This document shows positions 45,190-53,500 of a stretch of 54,578 bases of DNA, piece by piece (position 1 is the first letter of the stretch; each line of letters begins with the position of its first letter). Under the pieces are notes generated by a model. That model was not told the origin of the DNA. It worked only from the letters and a program-made list of their open reading frames with translations, and ran no database searches. Position numbers and translations under genes: made by a program. The stretch comes from Betaproteobacteria bacterium. Lineage in GTDB: Bacteria > Pseudomonadota > Gammaproteobacteria > Burkholderiales > SG8-41. The DNA lies in the NCBI GenBank assembly GCA_028292435.1, contig JAQGMI010000022.1:1-54578 (forward strand). Reading direction: 5' to 3'.

Positions 45190-45209
45190 TATCGGACCTT
45201 CGTCCGATA
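45190..45209 (+). terminator. Hairpin after DUF4380-like gene
   Basis: TATCGGAC and GTCCGATA pair perfectly across a CTTC loop, 33 bp after the DUF4380-like stop. No U-run follows, so termination would need another factor; it could also protect the mRNA 3' end. Confidence 0.4.
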
Positions 45210-45328
45210 CACGCAGCGGAATAGTCGCGTACGGCTTTAAACAATGCAGCGACGCGCGCATTACCCGTCGTTATCTGCCGTTCAGTTAAAATTCATGCTT
45301 CACACGGCGGACACAAGGCGAACGCACC

Positions 45329-46726
45329 ATGCCCATTGAGCGCTTGAAACGCGCGTTCCGTCAGCGGGAAGCGCGGCGCTGGTTGTCGCCCGGTATCCAG
45401 ACTGCAGCCTTCTTCATCGTGCTCGCGCTCCTTACTTGCCTCGTCGCGTGGCTCGATCCGCGCCCGAGCTTGCGCCATGTGCAGATAGCGATGCTCTCCG
45501 GCAGCACCACGGGCAACTATTACTCGACCGTCGAGAAAGTTGGAGCCGAAACCGCGCGGCGCAAAGGTCGCGTGAGTAATCTGTCGTCGGCCGGATCGGT
45601 GGAAAACATCGATCGCCTCATTGCCGGCGCGAAAAATTGCACCGTTCATTTCGCGCTCGTGCAGGACGGAATCACTTATCCGGAAGGACATCAGCTCGAG
45701 GTGATCGGCCGCCTGCCGCGACCCGAATCGCTGGTCATTTTGGGGCGCAATGTCGACCGTATCACCGCCGCATCGGACCTGAAGGGATTTCGTATCGGCA
45801 TCGGTCCGGTCGGCAGCGGAACCGAACACATGATGCGGCGCGTGCTGACGCTGCTCGAAGGCGTCGGTCTGCAGGCATCGACGCTGGCGATCGACGAGCA
45901 ACTCGTCATGGTTCAGCGCGGCCAGCTCGACCTCGCGGCAATGGTACTGGATGACGAAGGCAAGCTGCTCCAGACCGCCATGGCGAAGCTGAACCTCGAC
46001 ATTCTCGAGCTGCCCGACATGGAATCCCTCGCCCGCCACTTGCGCTTTGCGCGCGTCGGCGTAATCGCCGCGGGGCAGATGGACTACGTGCGCAAACTTC
46101 CGCGCAAGGAAAAGAAAGTGCTGCAGCTCGATGCGCTCATCGTCAGCAATGGTTGCGCGCCGGACGGCGTCACCCAGGGATTCCTGACGGCGGTAGCCGA
46201 AGTATTTCCGACCTTCATTCGCCACAACAAGAATCAACCCAATTTGACCGGCTTGCCGATGTCGGCCGTCGCCGTCAATTTTTACACCGCCGAAGGTCCG
46301 GATCTCCTCGGCAAATATGCGCCGTGGGCCGTCAACATCATGCCTCAACCCACCTGGATCCAACTCGGCGTGGCGTTTTCGATTTTATTCAGCGGCATGG
46401 CCTTATGGCACCGCTACCGTCTGTGGCGCGTCGACGTTAATCGCGTAAAAATCGAACGCGACGTCGCGGTTTTCTTTGGCACGAGCGACATCATGGAAGC
46501 GATCGCCGCAACCCGCCTTGACCCGCGCGGCGCCGGACCCGACGCTCCAGCGCAGATCGATAAATTGATGCAGCGGTTGTCCGAACTGTCGGAAAAATGC
46601 CGCAAGCAGTCATTGTCATTGCTGGTGCCGATGGGCGAGGAAATGCAGTACCGCTATCAGGAAATGCTTATTGCGGAACTGCAGCGCGCACTGGCGCGGT
46701 GCAAGCAGCAACTGGCGGAGCGTTAG
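45329..46726 (+). CDS. TAXI-type TRAP solute-binding protein with two membrane anchors
   Basis: A 465-aa protein of the TAXI family, the binding-protein type of some TRAP transporters. LSGSTTGNYYSTVEKVGAET is the canonical start of the binding domain, and an N-terminal helix (AAFFIVLALLTCLVAW, residues 27-41) anchors it. After the binding domain comes a second hydrophobic helix (WIQLGVAFSILFSGMALW) and a cytosolic coiled-coil-like region (DKLMQRLSELSEKCRKQ). This layout suggests a membrane-bound sensor-like binding protein rather than a free periplasmic one. No DctM/DctQ-type permease is nearby. A nine-pair hairpin follows the stop. Confidence 0.85.
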   Translation: MPIERLKRAFRQREARRWLSPGIQTAAFFIVLALLTCLVAWLDPRPSLRHVQIAMLSGSTTGNYYSTVEKVGAETARRKGRVSNLSSAGSVENIDRLIAGAKNCTVHFALVQDGITYPEGHQLEVIGRLPRPESLVILGRNVDRITAASDLKGFRIGIGPVGSGTEHMMRRVLTLLEGVGLQASTLAIDEQLVMVQRGQLDLAAMVLDDEGKLLQTAMAKLNLDILELPDMESLARHLRFARVGVIAAGQMDYVRKLPRKEKKVLQLDALIVSNGCAPDGVTQGFLTAVAEVFPTFIRHNKNQPNLTGLPMSAVAVNFYTAEGPDLLGKYAPWAVNIMPQPTWIQLGVAFSILFSGMALWHRYRLWRVDVNRVKIERDVAVFFGTSDIMEAIAATRLDPRGAGPDAPAQIDKLMQRLSELSEKCRKQSLSLLVPMGEEMQYRYQEMLIAELQRALARCKQQLAER

Positions 46727-46729
46727 GCC

Positions 46730-46751
46730 GGATCCCGCCGCAGCGGGATCC
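46730..46751. terminator. Strong hairpin between convergent genes
   Basis: GGATCCCGC and GCGGGATCC form a perfect nine-pair stem across a CGCA loop, four bases after the TAXI-protein stop and 28 bp before the convergent PEP-CTERM stop. It lacks a U-run but is well placed to separate the two transcripts. Confidence 0.55.
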
Positions 46752-46778
46752 GTCTGTTGGGCGACCTCGAACGCGAGA

Positions 46779-47450
46779 TCAAGCCGCGTTGCGTTGACGG
46801 CGACGGGCAGTGAATCCCAGCAGTCCAAGCCCGGCCAGCAGCATCGCATAGGATTCCGGTTCGGGAACTGCGTTCACGCCGACCTGAAAGGCGTAAAAGT
46901 TTTCGAAAGTATTCGTCCAGCTGATGGAACTGAACGTTCCCATAAACTGAACGACCCCGTTACCTTCCATGCCGCTGACCACGTTGCCAGCGACCGTGAT
47001 CGGCTGGCCGCCGTACTGCGAGTTTAGCCCGCCGGCTTGCAAGGTCGGCGTCGCATTGAAGGTGAAACTTGCCATGGTAGTCGGGTCACCCAGGCTCCAG
47101 ATGGCAAATAATGGATTGACCAGCGGCGCAGCAAACGTCACCGTCTGAATACCGGTGAATGCGCCGTTGAGACGAATGTCATCGCCGACCACACTCGGTG
47201 ACGTCGTCGAGCTGCCGCCGATGAACGAGCTGTCGGGCGACCAGACATTGGACGTACCGTTGAGTACCGAGTTGATTACCTGCCCCGAATACGAGACGCC
47301 AATTCCGTTCAGCGTGCCTGCGGCGCTGCCCGGACTGCCAACAGCGGCGGTTGTCCAGTCGGTCCACGTGGTGGCGGCGAAAGCCGTGTTAACGCATAAG
47401 GTGACGATTGCCGCCACGAACAACAGTGAACTTCTTACGGATGTTTTCAT
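46779..47450 (-). CDS. PEP-CTERM sorting-domain protein
   Basis: A 223-aa exported protein. Signal peptide SSLLFVAAIVTLCVNTAFAA precedes a beta-rich, Thr/Ser/Gly/Asn-rich body. The C-terminal signal is VPEPESYAMLLAGLG-type: a VPEP motif, a hydrophobic helix and a basic RRRQR cluster. PEP-CTERM proteins are processed by an exosortase (EpsH/XrtA type) and handed over to the extracellular polysaccharide matrix. An exosortase gene is not in the window. The ATG at 47450 has AAGG just upstream; a GTG at 47456 is also in frame. It may be under sigma-54 control. Confidence 0.92.
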   Translation of the reverse strand: MKTSVRSSLLFVAAIVTLCVNTAFAATTWTDWTTAAVGSPGSAAGTLNGIGVSYSGQVINSVLNGTSNVWSPDSSFIGGSSTTSPSVVGDDIRLNGAFTGIQTVTFAAPLVNPLFAIWSLGDPTTMASFTFNATPTLQAGGLNSQYGGQPITVAGNVVSGMEGNGVVQFMGTFSSISWTNTFENFYAFQVGVNAVPEPESYAMLLAGLGLLGFTARRRQRNAA

Positions 47451-47740
47451 AATCACCTTCGATGATCAGATTGACGAGACAAAAGCGAGGACCGCTTTCG
47501 GGGACTTGTAGGAGTCATGAAGTGTATGAGGCCAAATCCTAAAAGTCTGTAGGCATATCCCATCGGAATAGGTAGGACTTTGGACACTCGTCTGCTTTTG
47601 GAATGCCATTCGGGACGAAACCGAATCCGCATCACGAGGTTTGTTGAGAAACTGCGTCTGTAGGAGACGCAGGCCGACCAGTCCTACCCGTTTGGCAAGT
47701 CTGACGGCACAAATTCATAACCGGTCTGGCGGACAATTTT
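47451..47740. promoter_or_regulatory. PEP-CTERM upstream region with repeated GTAGGA motifs
   Basis: No gene is visible in this stretch. It carries several GTAGGA-like motifs. GGTAGGACT (47571-47579) and its inverted copy AGTCCTACC (47680-47688) form a perfect nine-base inverted repeat 100 bp apart, and GTAGG also occurs near 47508, 47549 and 47660. An eight-pair hairpin CTGCGTCT/AGACGCAG (loop GTAGG) sits at 47652-47672. A sigma-54-like GG-N10-GC (minus, 47594-47607) lies about 150 bp before the gene. Its -12 part is AAGC rather than TTGC, so it is weak. Confidence 0.4.
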
Positions 47741-47825
47741 TATACTTGGGCGGGGCTGCGTCCTGTTTTCGCGCAGGGGCAGGACGACGCGGGCCGGATC
47801 GGGCGTAAGCCCCGTCCGGCCTTTT
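47741..47825 (+). ncRNA. Possible small RNA with promoter-like start and terminator
   Basis: A TATACT -10-like box (47741-47746) precedes a GC-rich segment with two hairpins. GTCCTG (47760-47765) pairs with CAGGAC (47780-47785), and a second, terminator-like hairpin lies at 47792-47821. I see no open reading frame and no good -35 box. The element is about 70-75 nt if transcribed from near 47752. It is a candidate only. Confidence 0.3.
47792..47825 (+). terminator. Intrinsic terminator in PEP-CTERM/MarC intergenic region
   Basis: GGCCGGA (47792-47798) pairs with TCCGGCC (47815-47821). The inner stem CGGG/CCCG is closed by a GTAA tetraloop, and CTTTTG follows on the plus strand. No plus-strand protein gene is immediately upstream, so it would terminate the possible small RNA or read-through transcription. 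Confidence 0.55.
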
Positions 47826-47914
47826 GTTGCGGGCGCGGCGGCCAGGAAAAAAATCAGAGAACTGCCGGAGGCGATTCAATGACCGTCAAGATGCGGTCGC
47901 TTCAATACGCGGCG

Positions 47915-48550
47915 CTAGCGTGGCGTCAGCAGCGGGAACAAGCTGCGCAATCCCGTGGCCATCATCTCGACCGCCATCGCTGCAAGGATGAAGCCGCCGA
48001 CGCGCTCAATCAAATCGAGCTTTGACTGATGAATAGTGCTGCCGGGATGAGAGGCGATACGAAAAGTCAGCCAACACGAGAGTCCTGCCGCCATGATCGG
48101 CACGACGACGTGAAACAAATCCGGAATGCTGTCCCAGGCACTGTTGGCCATGACGTAACTGAACGCCGCCGGCCCCGCCAACAACGGAACTGCCAATGGG
48201 ACAACCGCCGTCTGGCGCGGGCCCGTTTTAGTCTCGATGTCAGATGACCCTTTGAAATCGGTTTCCTTCCCGAGCACCATTGCAATTGCCAGCAGCAAAA
48301 CGATGATGCCGCCGCCGACCTGCATTGCGCCAAGCGAGACGCCCAACAAACCGAGCAGCGGCATTCCCAGAAACGTGGCGATAAACAAAGCTGCGGTAAC
48401 ACTGACGCCAATGGTGAGGGCAAAGCGCGCTTTCCCGCTGTAATCGAGACCGCGCACGCTGGACAAAAAAATTGGAATCATCGAAAAAGGACCAACGAGC
48501 GCAATGAGCGTTATCGTTTTTTTCAGCGTGAGGGCGGCGAGCGCGAGCAT
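47915..48550 (-). CDS. MarC-family integral membrane protein
   Basis: A 211-aa inner-membrane protein with six hydrophobic helices. The opening KKTITLIALVGPFSMIPIFLS, QVGGGIIVLLLAIAMVLG and PLAVPLLAGPAAFSYVM are typical MarC/NAAT features. The MarC name came from an antibiotic-resistance locus but the family's role is not established; some members relate to amino-acid transport. Stand-alone gene; promoter presumably in the 234 bp before the divergent acetyltransferase. Confidence 0.88.
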   Translation of the reverse strand: MLALAALTLKKTITLIALVGPFSMIPIFLSSVRGLDYSGKARFALTIGVSVTAALFIATFLGMPLLGLLGVSLGAMQVGGGIIVLLLAIAMVLGKETDFKGSSDIETKTGPRQTAVVPLAVPLLAGPAAFSYVMANSAWDSIPDLFHVVVPIMAAGLSCWLTFRIASHPGSTIHQSKLDLIERVGGFILAAMAVEMMATGLRSLFPLLTPR

Positions 48551-48784
48551 TGTTCCCTGCTTACCTCGAGGAGTCGGCGGAAGACCAGAGCTGCAGATCT
48601 TACTTGATTTGAGACGGGCGCATCGCGAGCATGCGATTCGGCATCGATACGCCTGACAGAATTTTCATCACTCGTCCGATATATCCCAAAAAACGTGCTT
48701 GCGATGATTTGCATGCAAAGATCGCGCAGCAGATAACGAGTACTGAAAACGAGTTCACCTGCAAACACAAGATTGCCGGCGCCG

Positions 48785-49336
48785 ATGAGGACTGAACACG
48801 AAAAGATGATCGCGGGCGATCTCTACAACGCCCACGATCAAGCGCTGGTGCAAGCACGCGCTCGAGCGCGGGACTTATGTCAGGCGATCAATGGGACACA
48901 TGAAGCAGAGCAGGAACGGCGGCGATCGATTTTGGCCGATCTCTTTGGATCGGGTGGGGATTCCGTGTGGATGCAGCCGCCGTTTTACTGCGATTACGGG
49001 AGCAACATCCATTTAGGGAAGCGTGTTTACTTCAACTACAACTGCATAGTGCTCGACGTGTGCGAGGTGCGGATCGGCGACTACGTCTTGTTCGGTCCCG
49101 GCGTACAAATCCTCACGCCGCTGCATCCGCGCGATGCCGCTTTGCGCCGCGAGCAGGAATTCGGCAAACCCGTCGAAATCGGCTCGGACGTATGGGTGGC
49201 CGGTGGCGCACTGATCCTGGCTGGTGTGCATATCGGACCGCGCGCGATTATCGGCGCCGGCAGCGTCGTCACTCGCGACATTCCCGCCGACGTATTTGCG
49301 GCCGGCAATCCATGTCGCGTGATTGCGGGCACATGA
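48785..49336 (+). CDS. Sugar O-acetyltransferase (maltose/NodL-type)
   Basis: A 183-aa left-handed beta-helix enzyme that acetylates a sugar hydroxyl with acetyl-CoA. The N-terminal helical segment MRTEHEKMIAGDLYNAHD is the Mac domain typical of maltose, galactoside and NodL acetyltransferases. The hexapeptide repeats follow (FGPGVQILTPLHPRD, with the catalytic His in PLHP; IGSDVWVAGGALILAGVHIG). The ATG at 48785 is chosen over an upstream TTG. It may modify a glycan from the neighbouring loci. Confidence 0.92.
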   Translation: MRTEHEKMIAGDLYNAHDQALVQARARARDLCQAINGTHEAEQERRRSILADLFGSGGDSVWMQPPFYCDYGSNIHLGKRVYFNYNCIVLDVCEVRIGDYVLFGPGVQILTPLHPRDAALRREQEFGKPVEIGSDVWVAGGALILAGVHIGPRAIIGAGSVVTRDIPADVFAAGNPCRVIAGT

Positions 49337-49401
49337 ACTTCTGACGAGGCTTCGCTCGTTAACCGCTGCACCAGTTGACTAACGCGCAGCGGGGGCTGGC
49401 C

Positions 49402-50253
49402 TCAAGCGAGCAGTCTAACGCTCTGCGCCTCCGAAGCCATCTGCCGGATTGAATCGTAATGGGCGTCCTCAACGGTCGTGAAATGCGAGATTCCCCATGT
49501 ATCCAGAATTTCACGGCCGCTGGAATCGTTGTGCATCCCGAGCAGCGCCTGATTAATCGCGCTTCGCAATTGAGCTGGCACACTCTTCAGAACAACCCAC
49601 GGCGGCATGGGACTGGGCCCGAGCGTCTCGATAATGCGAATTTCCGACGCGAGTTCCGGGGCGCGACGGAGTTCCGCTTCGAGTACGGTGCTATCGATTG
49701 CAGAGGCGTCGATTTGACGATCAACAATCAGCTTTAGCGATGCCTGATGAGCGCCGGACTCAATGACCTTGCCGAAGTATCCGGCGGTTTCGCCAAGCAT
49801 CGAAAGGTGATGGCGCACGACGTTGTAGCCTGAATGGGAGCGGCGTTCGTTGTAGGTCCATGAAGCGCCCCGCAAGTCTGCGAAAGACGCGATATCGCTA
49901 TCCCGATGGACGACCACATCGGAAAAATAAATCGGGCTGTTGCAATAGCGCTCATGCCGCATCACCGGCGCCGCGATTAACTGGATTGCGGGACAGTCCG
50001 CATCGCTTTTCCAGACGTAAGGCAATCCGCAGATCCAGCAAACGTGAATGTCGCCGCTGTCGAATAACGCTTCACGCTCTTCCCAGGAAATCCCATCAAT
50101 GAACCGGATGGCGACCGTCAGCTTCCGGCTGATGTAGTCGGCGATGGCGCGGCACGTCGTATCGGCGTTTTCCGCCATGCAGGATGCGATATTGAGAGCA
50201 TTTCCAGCACTTTGTTTGCCTGAATGAAATATGGGAGCGGAATTCGCCGCCAT
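49402..50253 (-). CDS. PhnD-like substrate-binding protein without signal peptide
   Basis: A 283-aa type-2 periplasmic-binding-fold protein related to the PhnD phosphonate-binding family (DIHVCWICGLPYVWK, SDVVVHRDSDIASFADLRG, VVLKSVP). It has no signal peptide or lipobox; the N-terminus (AANSAPIFHSGKQSAGN) is polar, so it is probably cytosolic or its true N-terminus is elsewhere. No ABC permease or ATPase is next to it. It could bind an anionic ligand as a sensor or sequestering protein. The ATG at 50253 is the only reasonable start in the frame. Confidence 0.8.
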   Translation of the reverse strand: MAANSAPIFHSGKQSAGNALNIASCMAENADTTCRAIADYISRKLTVAIRFIDGISWEEREALFDSGDIHVCWICGLPYVWKSDADCPAIQLIAAPVMRHERYCNSPIYFSDVVVHRDSDIASFADLRGASWTYNERRSHSGYNVVRHHLSMLGETAGYFGKVIESGAHQASLKLIVDRQIDASAIDSTVLEAELRRAPELASEIRIIETLGPSPMPPWVVLKSVPAQLRSAINQALLGMHNDSSGREILDTWGISHFTTVEDAHYDSIRQMASEAQSVRLLA

Positions 50254-50294
50254 TATTAATACCTGCGAAATGTTGAGTTGATCACGAATTAGGG

Positions 50295-50319
50295 AGTTCT
50301 ACATCATTCCGGCAAAGCC
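50295..50319 (+). repeat. 25-bp direct repeat, copy 1
   Basis: The segment AGTTCTACATC followed by ATTCCGGCAAAGCC recurs at 50501-50525 with 23 of 25 bases identical. The copies are 206 bp apart in the otherwise gene-free region before the PhnD-like gene. Copy 1 continues into a CCGGCAAAGCCGG hairpin. Confidence 0.7.
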
Positions 50320-50500
50320 GGAGAAATTGATCATCGCTCGCATTGCCTCTGCGATCGGTGAATCCCGAGTCTGTCGGCTCGGGGCCGTGCGCCTAAGCTA
50401 CGGGTGCAGACAGCATTATGGCGATTATTGCATCTATTCGGGGGAGCGGTTGCGCAAGCCCACCCTGATGTCCTTCGGAAATCACGTTGTCGGACTCTGA

Positions 50501-50525
50501 AGTTCTGCATCGTTCCGGCAAAGCC
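50501..50525 (+). repeat. 25-bp direct repeat, copy 2
   Basis: Second copy of the 25-bp repeat (AGTTCTGCATC followed by GTTCCGGCAAAGCC). It differs from copy 1 at two positions and sits six bases before the terminator that closes the giant repeat-protein gene. Confidence 0.7.
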
Positions 50526-50530
50526 AATAC

Positions 50531-50554
50531 AAAAGCCACCTGCTGGTGGCTTTT
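50531..50554. terminator. Bidirectional intrinsic terminator
   Basis: AAAAGCCACC and GGTGGCTTTT form a ten-pair stem around TGCT, with A/T runs forming both flanks. It functions in either direction and lies 33 bp after the stop of the giant minus-strand gene. Confidence 0.85.
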
Positions 50555-50586
50555 ATATCCGGCGCGCAAGCCGAAACGGGCTTACA

Positions 50587-53500
50587 TCAGACCACCTTGA
50601 ACGAATGGTGGTCGGCCTGCAATTGCAGGCTGTGCCCGGCAGGCAATGTCAACGTAATCGTATCAGCGATGTTGTGTCCGGCGTTCGAATCCCACCAAGT
50701 CAATGAGGTCGCGTTCACGAAGTACTTTCCAGCCGAATTGACCGCCGCACTGTTTGCCTGCAGGGCGGTGAGATTGATTGCGCTGCCCGTGTCGATCAAA
50801 TCGTTGATTTGAAGGTTGCTGATGACCGAGCCGCCTCTCTGCGTCGCGCCCATCACGAAAGTCTCTGTCACGGCCGATGCTGCCGTTATGTGGTGATGGC
50901 CAGTGCCCTGCAGGGTAATCAGGTTCTCACCCGATGTTCCAAGATTCACGGTGTAAGCGCCGTTATTTGCGCCGCCAAGTATCATCGTGTGATTGCCGCC
51001 GAAATTACCGACCGTCCCAAGGGTGGCGTTGGTGTTGCCGGTGCCGTCGATGTCAATGGTATCGTTGCCCGCGAGCAGGCTCGGCCCCGCCAGCAGGTTC
51101 AAAAACTCATCCGCGTTGAGGGTCAGGATGTTGGAGGGATCCGTCACCGCGATTGTGGTCGCGGCGTTGGCGATGATCAGATTGGGATCCCCGGTTGAGA
51201 GCGCCGTTGCCAGCTGGACGGATGTGTCGGCGAGGCTGTAGATTACAGCCGGATTGTAGCTGAACAGCGTGGCTATATCGGCAATCGACGCCGATCCGGT
51301 GACGGTGACCGAAGTCGCGGCACCGATCACGACTCCCGGCGATGCTACCGCCAGCAGATTCGCTGACGTATCGGCCAGGTCGTACGCGATTGCGGACGAC
51401 GGCGACAACTCGCTTATCAAGGTACTTGCATCGGCTGCGAGCAGCGTTGTAGTCACGGAGATGTTATAAGCGCCACCGATTATCTGTGCAGGATTCGGCG
51501 TCGCAAGTAAATGCGCCCCTGTGTCTGTGAGGTTGAAAGTGAATGGGAACGCGTGATCGATCACGACGAGTTCCGTAGCGGTAGCGACCGTCAAGGTCGG
51601 CGGCGAGAAATCGGTCACGATGACGTTAGCGGCGCCGTGCGCAAGTGTCGCGTAAGCAGGGTTCAACAGATTTGTCGATGTGTCGGCGATGCTGTAGCCG
51701 AGAGAAATCACCGCGTGATCTACGTTCAACAGCGTGTTGGCGTCGGCGACCGATAATGTCGGTGCATTCGTGATGGTGACCGACGTCGCACTCGCCCCGA
51801 CCGCCGCGGGCGCACCCAGCACGTTCACCGACGTATCGACGAGCGAGTAGACTGCGTGCGACGACACCGTGTTGTAACTCAGGATCGTGGTGGCCTGAGC
51901 TGCATTTGTCGCACCCGTTACGGTGAACGACACGACGCCTGACAGCGTCGGATCGGCGCTGTTGACTGCCGCCACGATATTCGCTGCCGTGTCGGCAACG
52001 TCGAGCGACAGCGGCAGGCCCCAGAACGAGGCGTAGCTGTAAATATTATCGCCTTGCGCAATCGTCGCATTGCCTGTGACGGTAAGCGAAACCGCATTGC
52101 CGAGCGCAACGCTGTTTGCGCTGATTGCCGCGCTGAGATTGGCCGCCGTATCCGCGAGCGCATACACGACCGTCGATGCCCATGTGGCGTTGTAGCCAAG
52201 TATCGTCGACGCTTGTGCGACTGTCGCAAAGCCGGTGATCACTTCCGAGGTGGACTTTGCCAGCGCCGGATCATGGGCGGTGACCGCGGCCGCAAAGTGC
52301 GCCGCCGTATCGGACAATGCATAGGTCGCGAGTGCCGAGACGCCGTTGTAGCCATGAATTGCGTCGGCCTGCGCCACGGTTGCCACAGTCGTAACTGCGA
52401 AGGATGTAGCATTCGCCAGCGCCGGGTCGTGCGCTACGATCGCCGTCGTCAAATTTGCCGCAGTGTCGGACAACGCATAAGTCGCGAGCGCTCCCGCCGG
52501 CGTGAACGCATGAATTGCGTCGGCTTGCGCTACGGTCGCCGCAGTGGTTGCCGCGATAGTGCTCGCACCGTTGCCGACGAGGTTTGACGCAGCAGCAAGA
52601 TTGCCTGCAGTGTCCGCCAGGCTGTAGGTCTTGGTGCCGCTGTTGGTGAATGTATTAAACACCGTCGCTTGCGCCACGCTCGACAGACCCGTAGCCGTGA
52701 GGTTGATTGCACCGCTCGCCACTGCGGCCAGTGAGCCGGCAAGCGCTGCGGCCGTATCCGAGACGCTGTAACTTTTGACACCGCTGTCGGTAAACGCGTG
52801 GATCGTCGTCGCCTGCGATACGGTTGCCGCGGTGGTTGCAGTCAGGTTGATGGCGCCATTCGCGACCGCGGCCAACGCTCCCGCCAGTGCTGCGGCTGTG
52901 TCCGCGATGTTATAGCTCTTGGCGCCGCTGTTGGTGAATCCGCGTATCGTCGTCGCCTGCGCTACCGTGGCGGAATTGGTTACCGTGATGTTAGTCGCAC
53001 TGTTGCCGACCAGCGCCGAAGCCGCTGCCAGGTTGGCCGCCGTATCGGCGAGACTGTAAGTCTTGCTGCCGCTGTTGGTGAACGCATCGAACACCGTCGC
53101 CTGTGCGACCGTCGCCGCAGTGGATGCCGTCAGGTTGACCGCACCGTTGGCCACTGAGGCCAGTGCCCCCGCGAGTGCCGCTGCCGTATCCGAGATGCTG
53201 TAACTCGTGCTGCCGCTGTTGGTAAACGCTTGGATCGTCGTTGCCTGCGCCACGGTCGCGACATCGGAGACCGTGATACTGGTTGCCCCGTTGCCCACCG
53301 ATGCCGACGCTGCAGCAAGCGCTGCGGCCGTATCGGCAATGCTGTAGCTCGTGGTGCCGCTGTTGGTGAAGCCGTCGATGATGGTTGCCTGCGCGACGGT
53401 CGCGAGTCCCGTCGCGGTGATGTTGGTTGCGTGGTTGCCCACGGCCGCCAACGCTGCTGCCACCGCTGCGGCGGCGTCCGAGATGCTGTAGCTCGTGCTG

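Larger units (their letters stand above)
50254..50586. other. Intergenic region with direct repeats and terminator
   Basis: No gene is visible in these 333 bp. They contain two copies of a 25-bp direct repeat (50295 and 50501), a CCGGC/GCCGG hairpin and a symmetrical terminator at 50531-50554. The promoter of the PhnD-like gene must also be here. Confidence 0.5.

Noticed and set aside
50295..50525. Insertion sequence flanked by the direct repeats
   Set aside because: There is no transposase frame and no terminal inverted repeat in the 180 bp between the copies.
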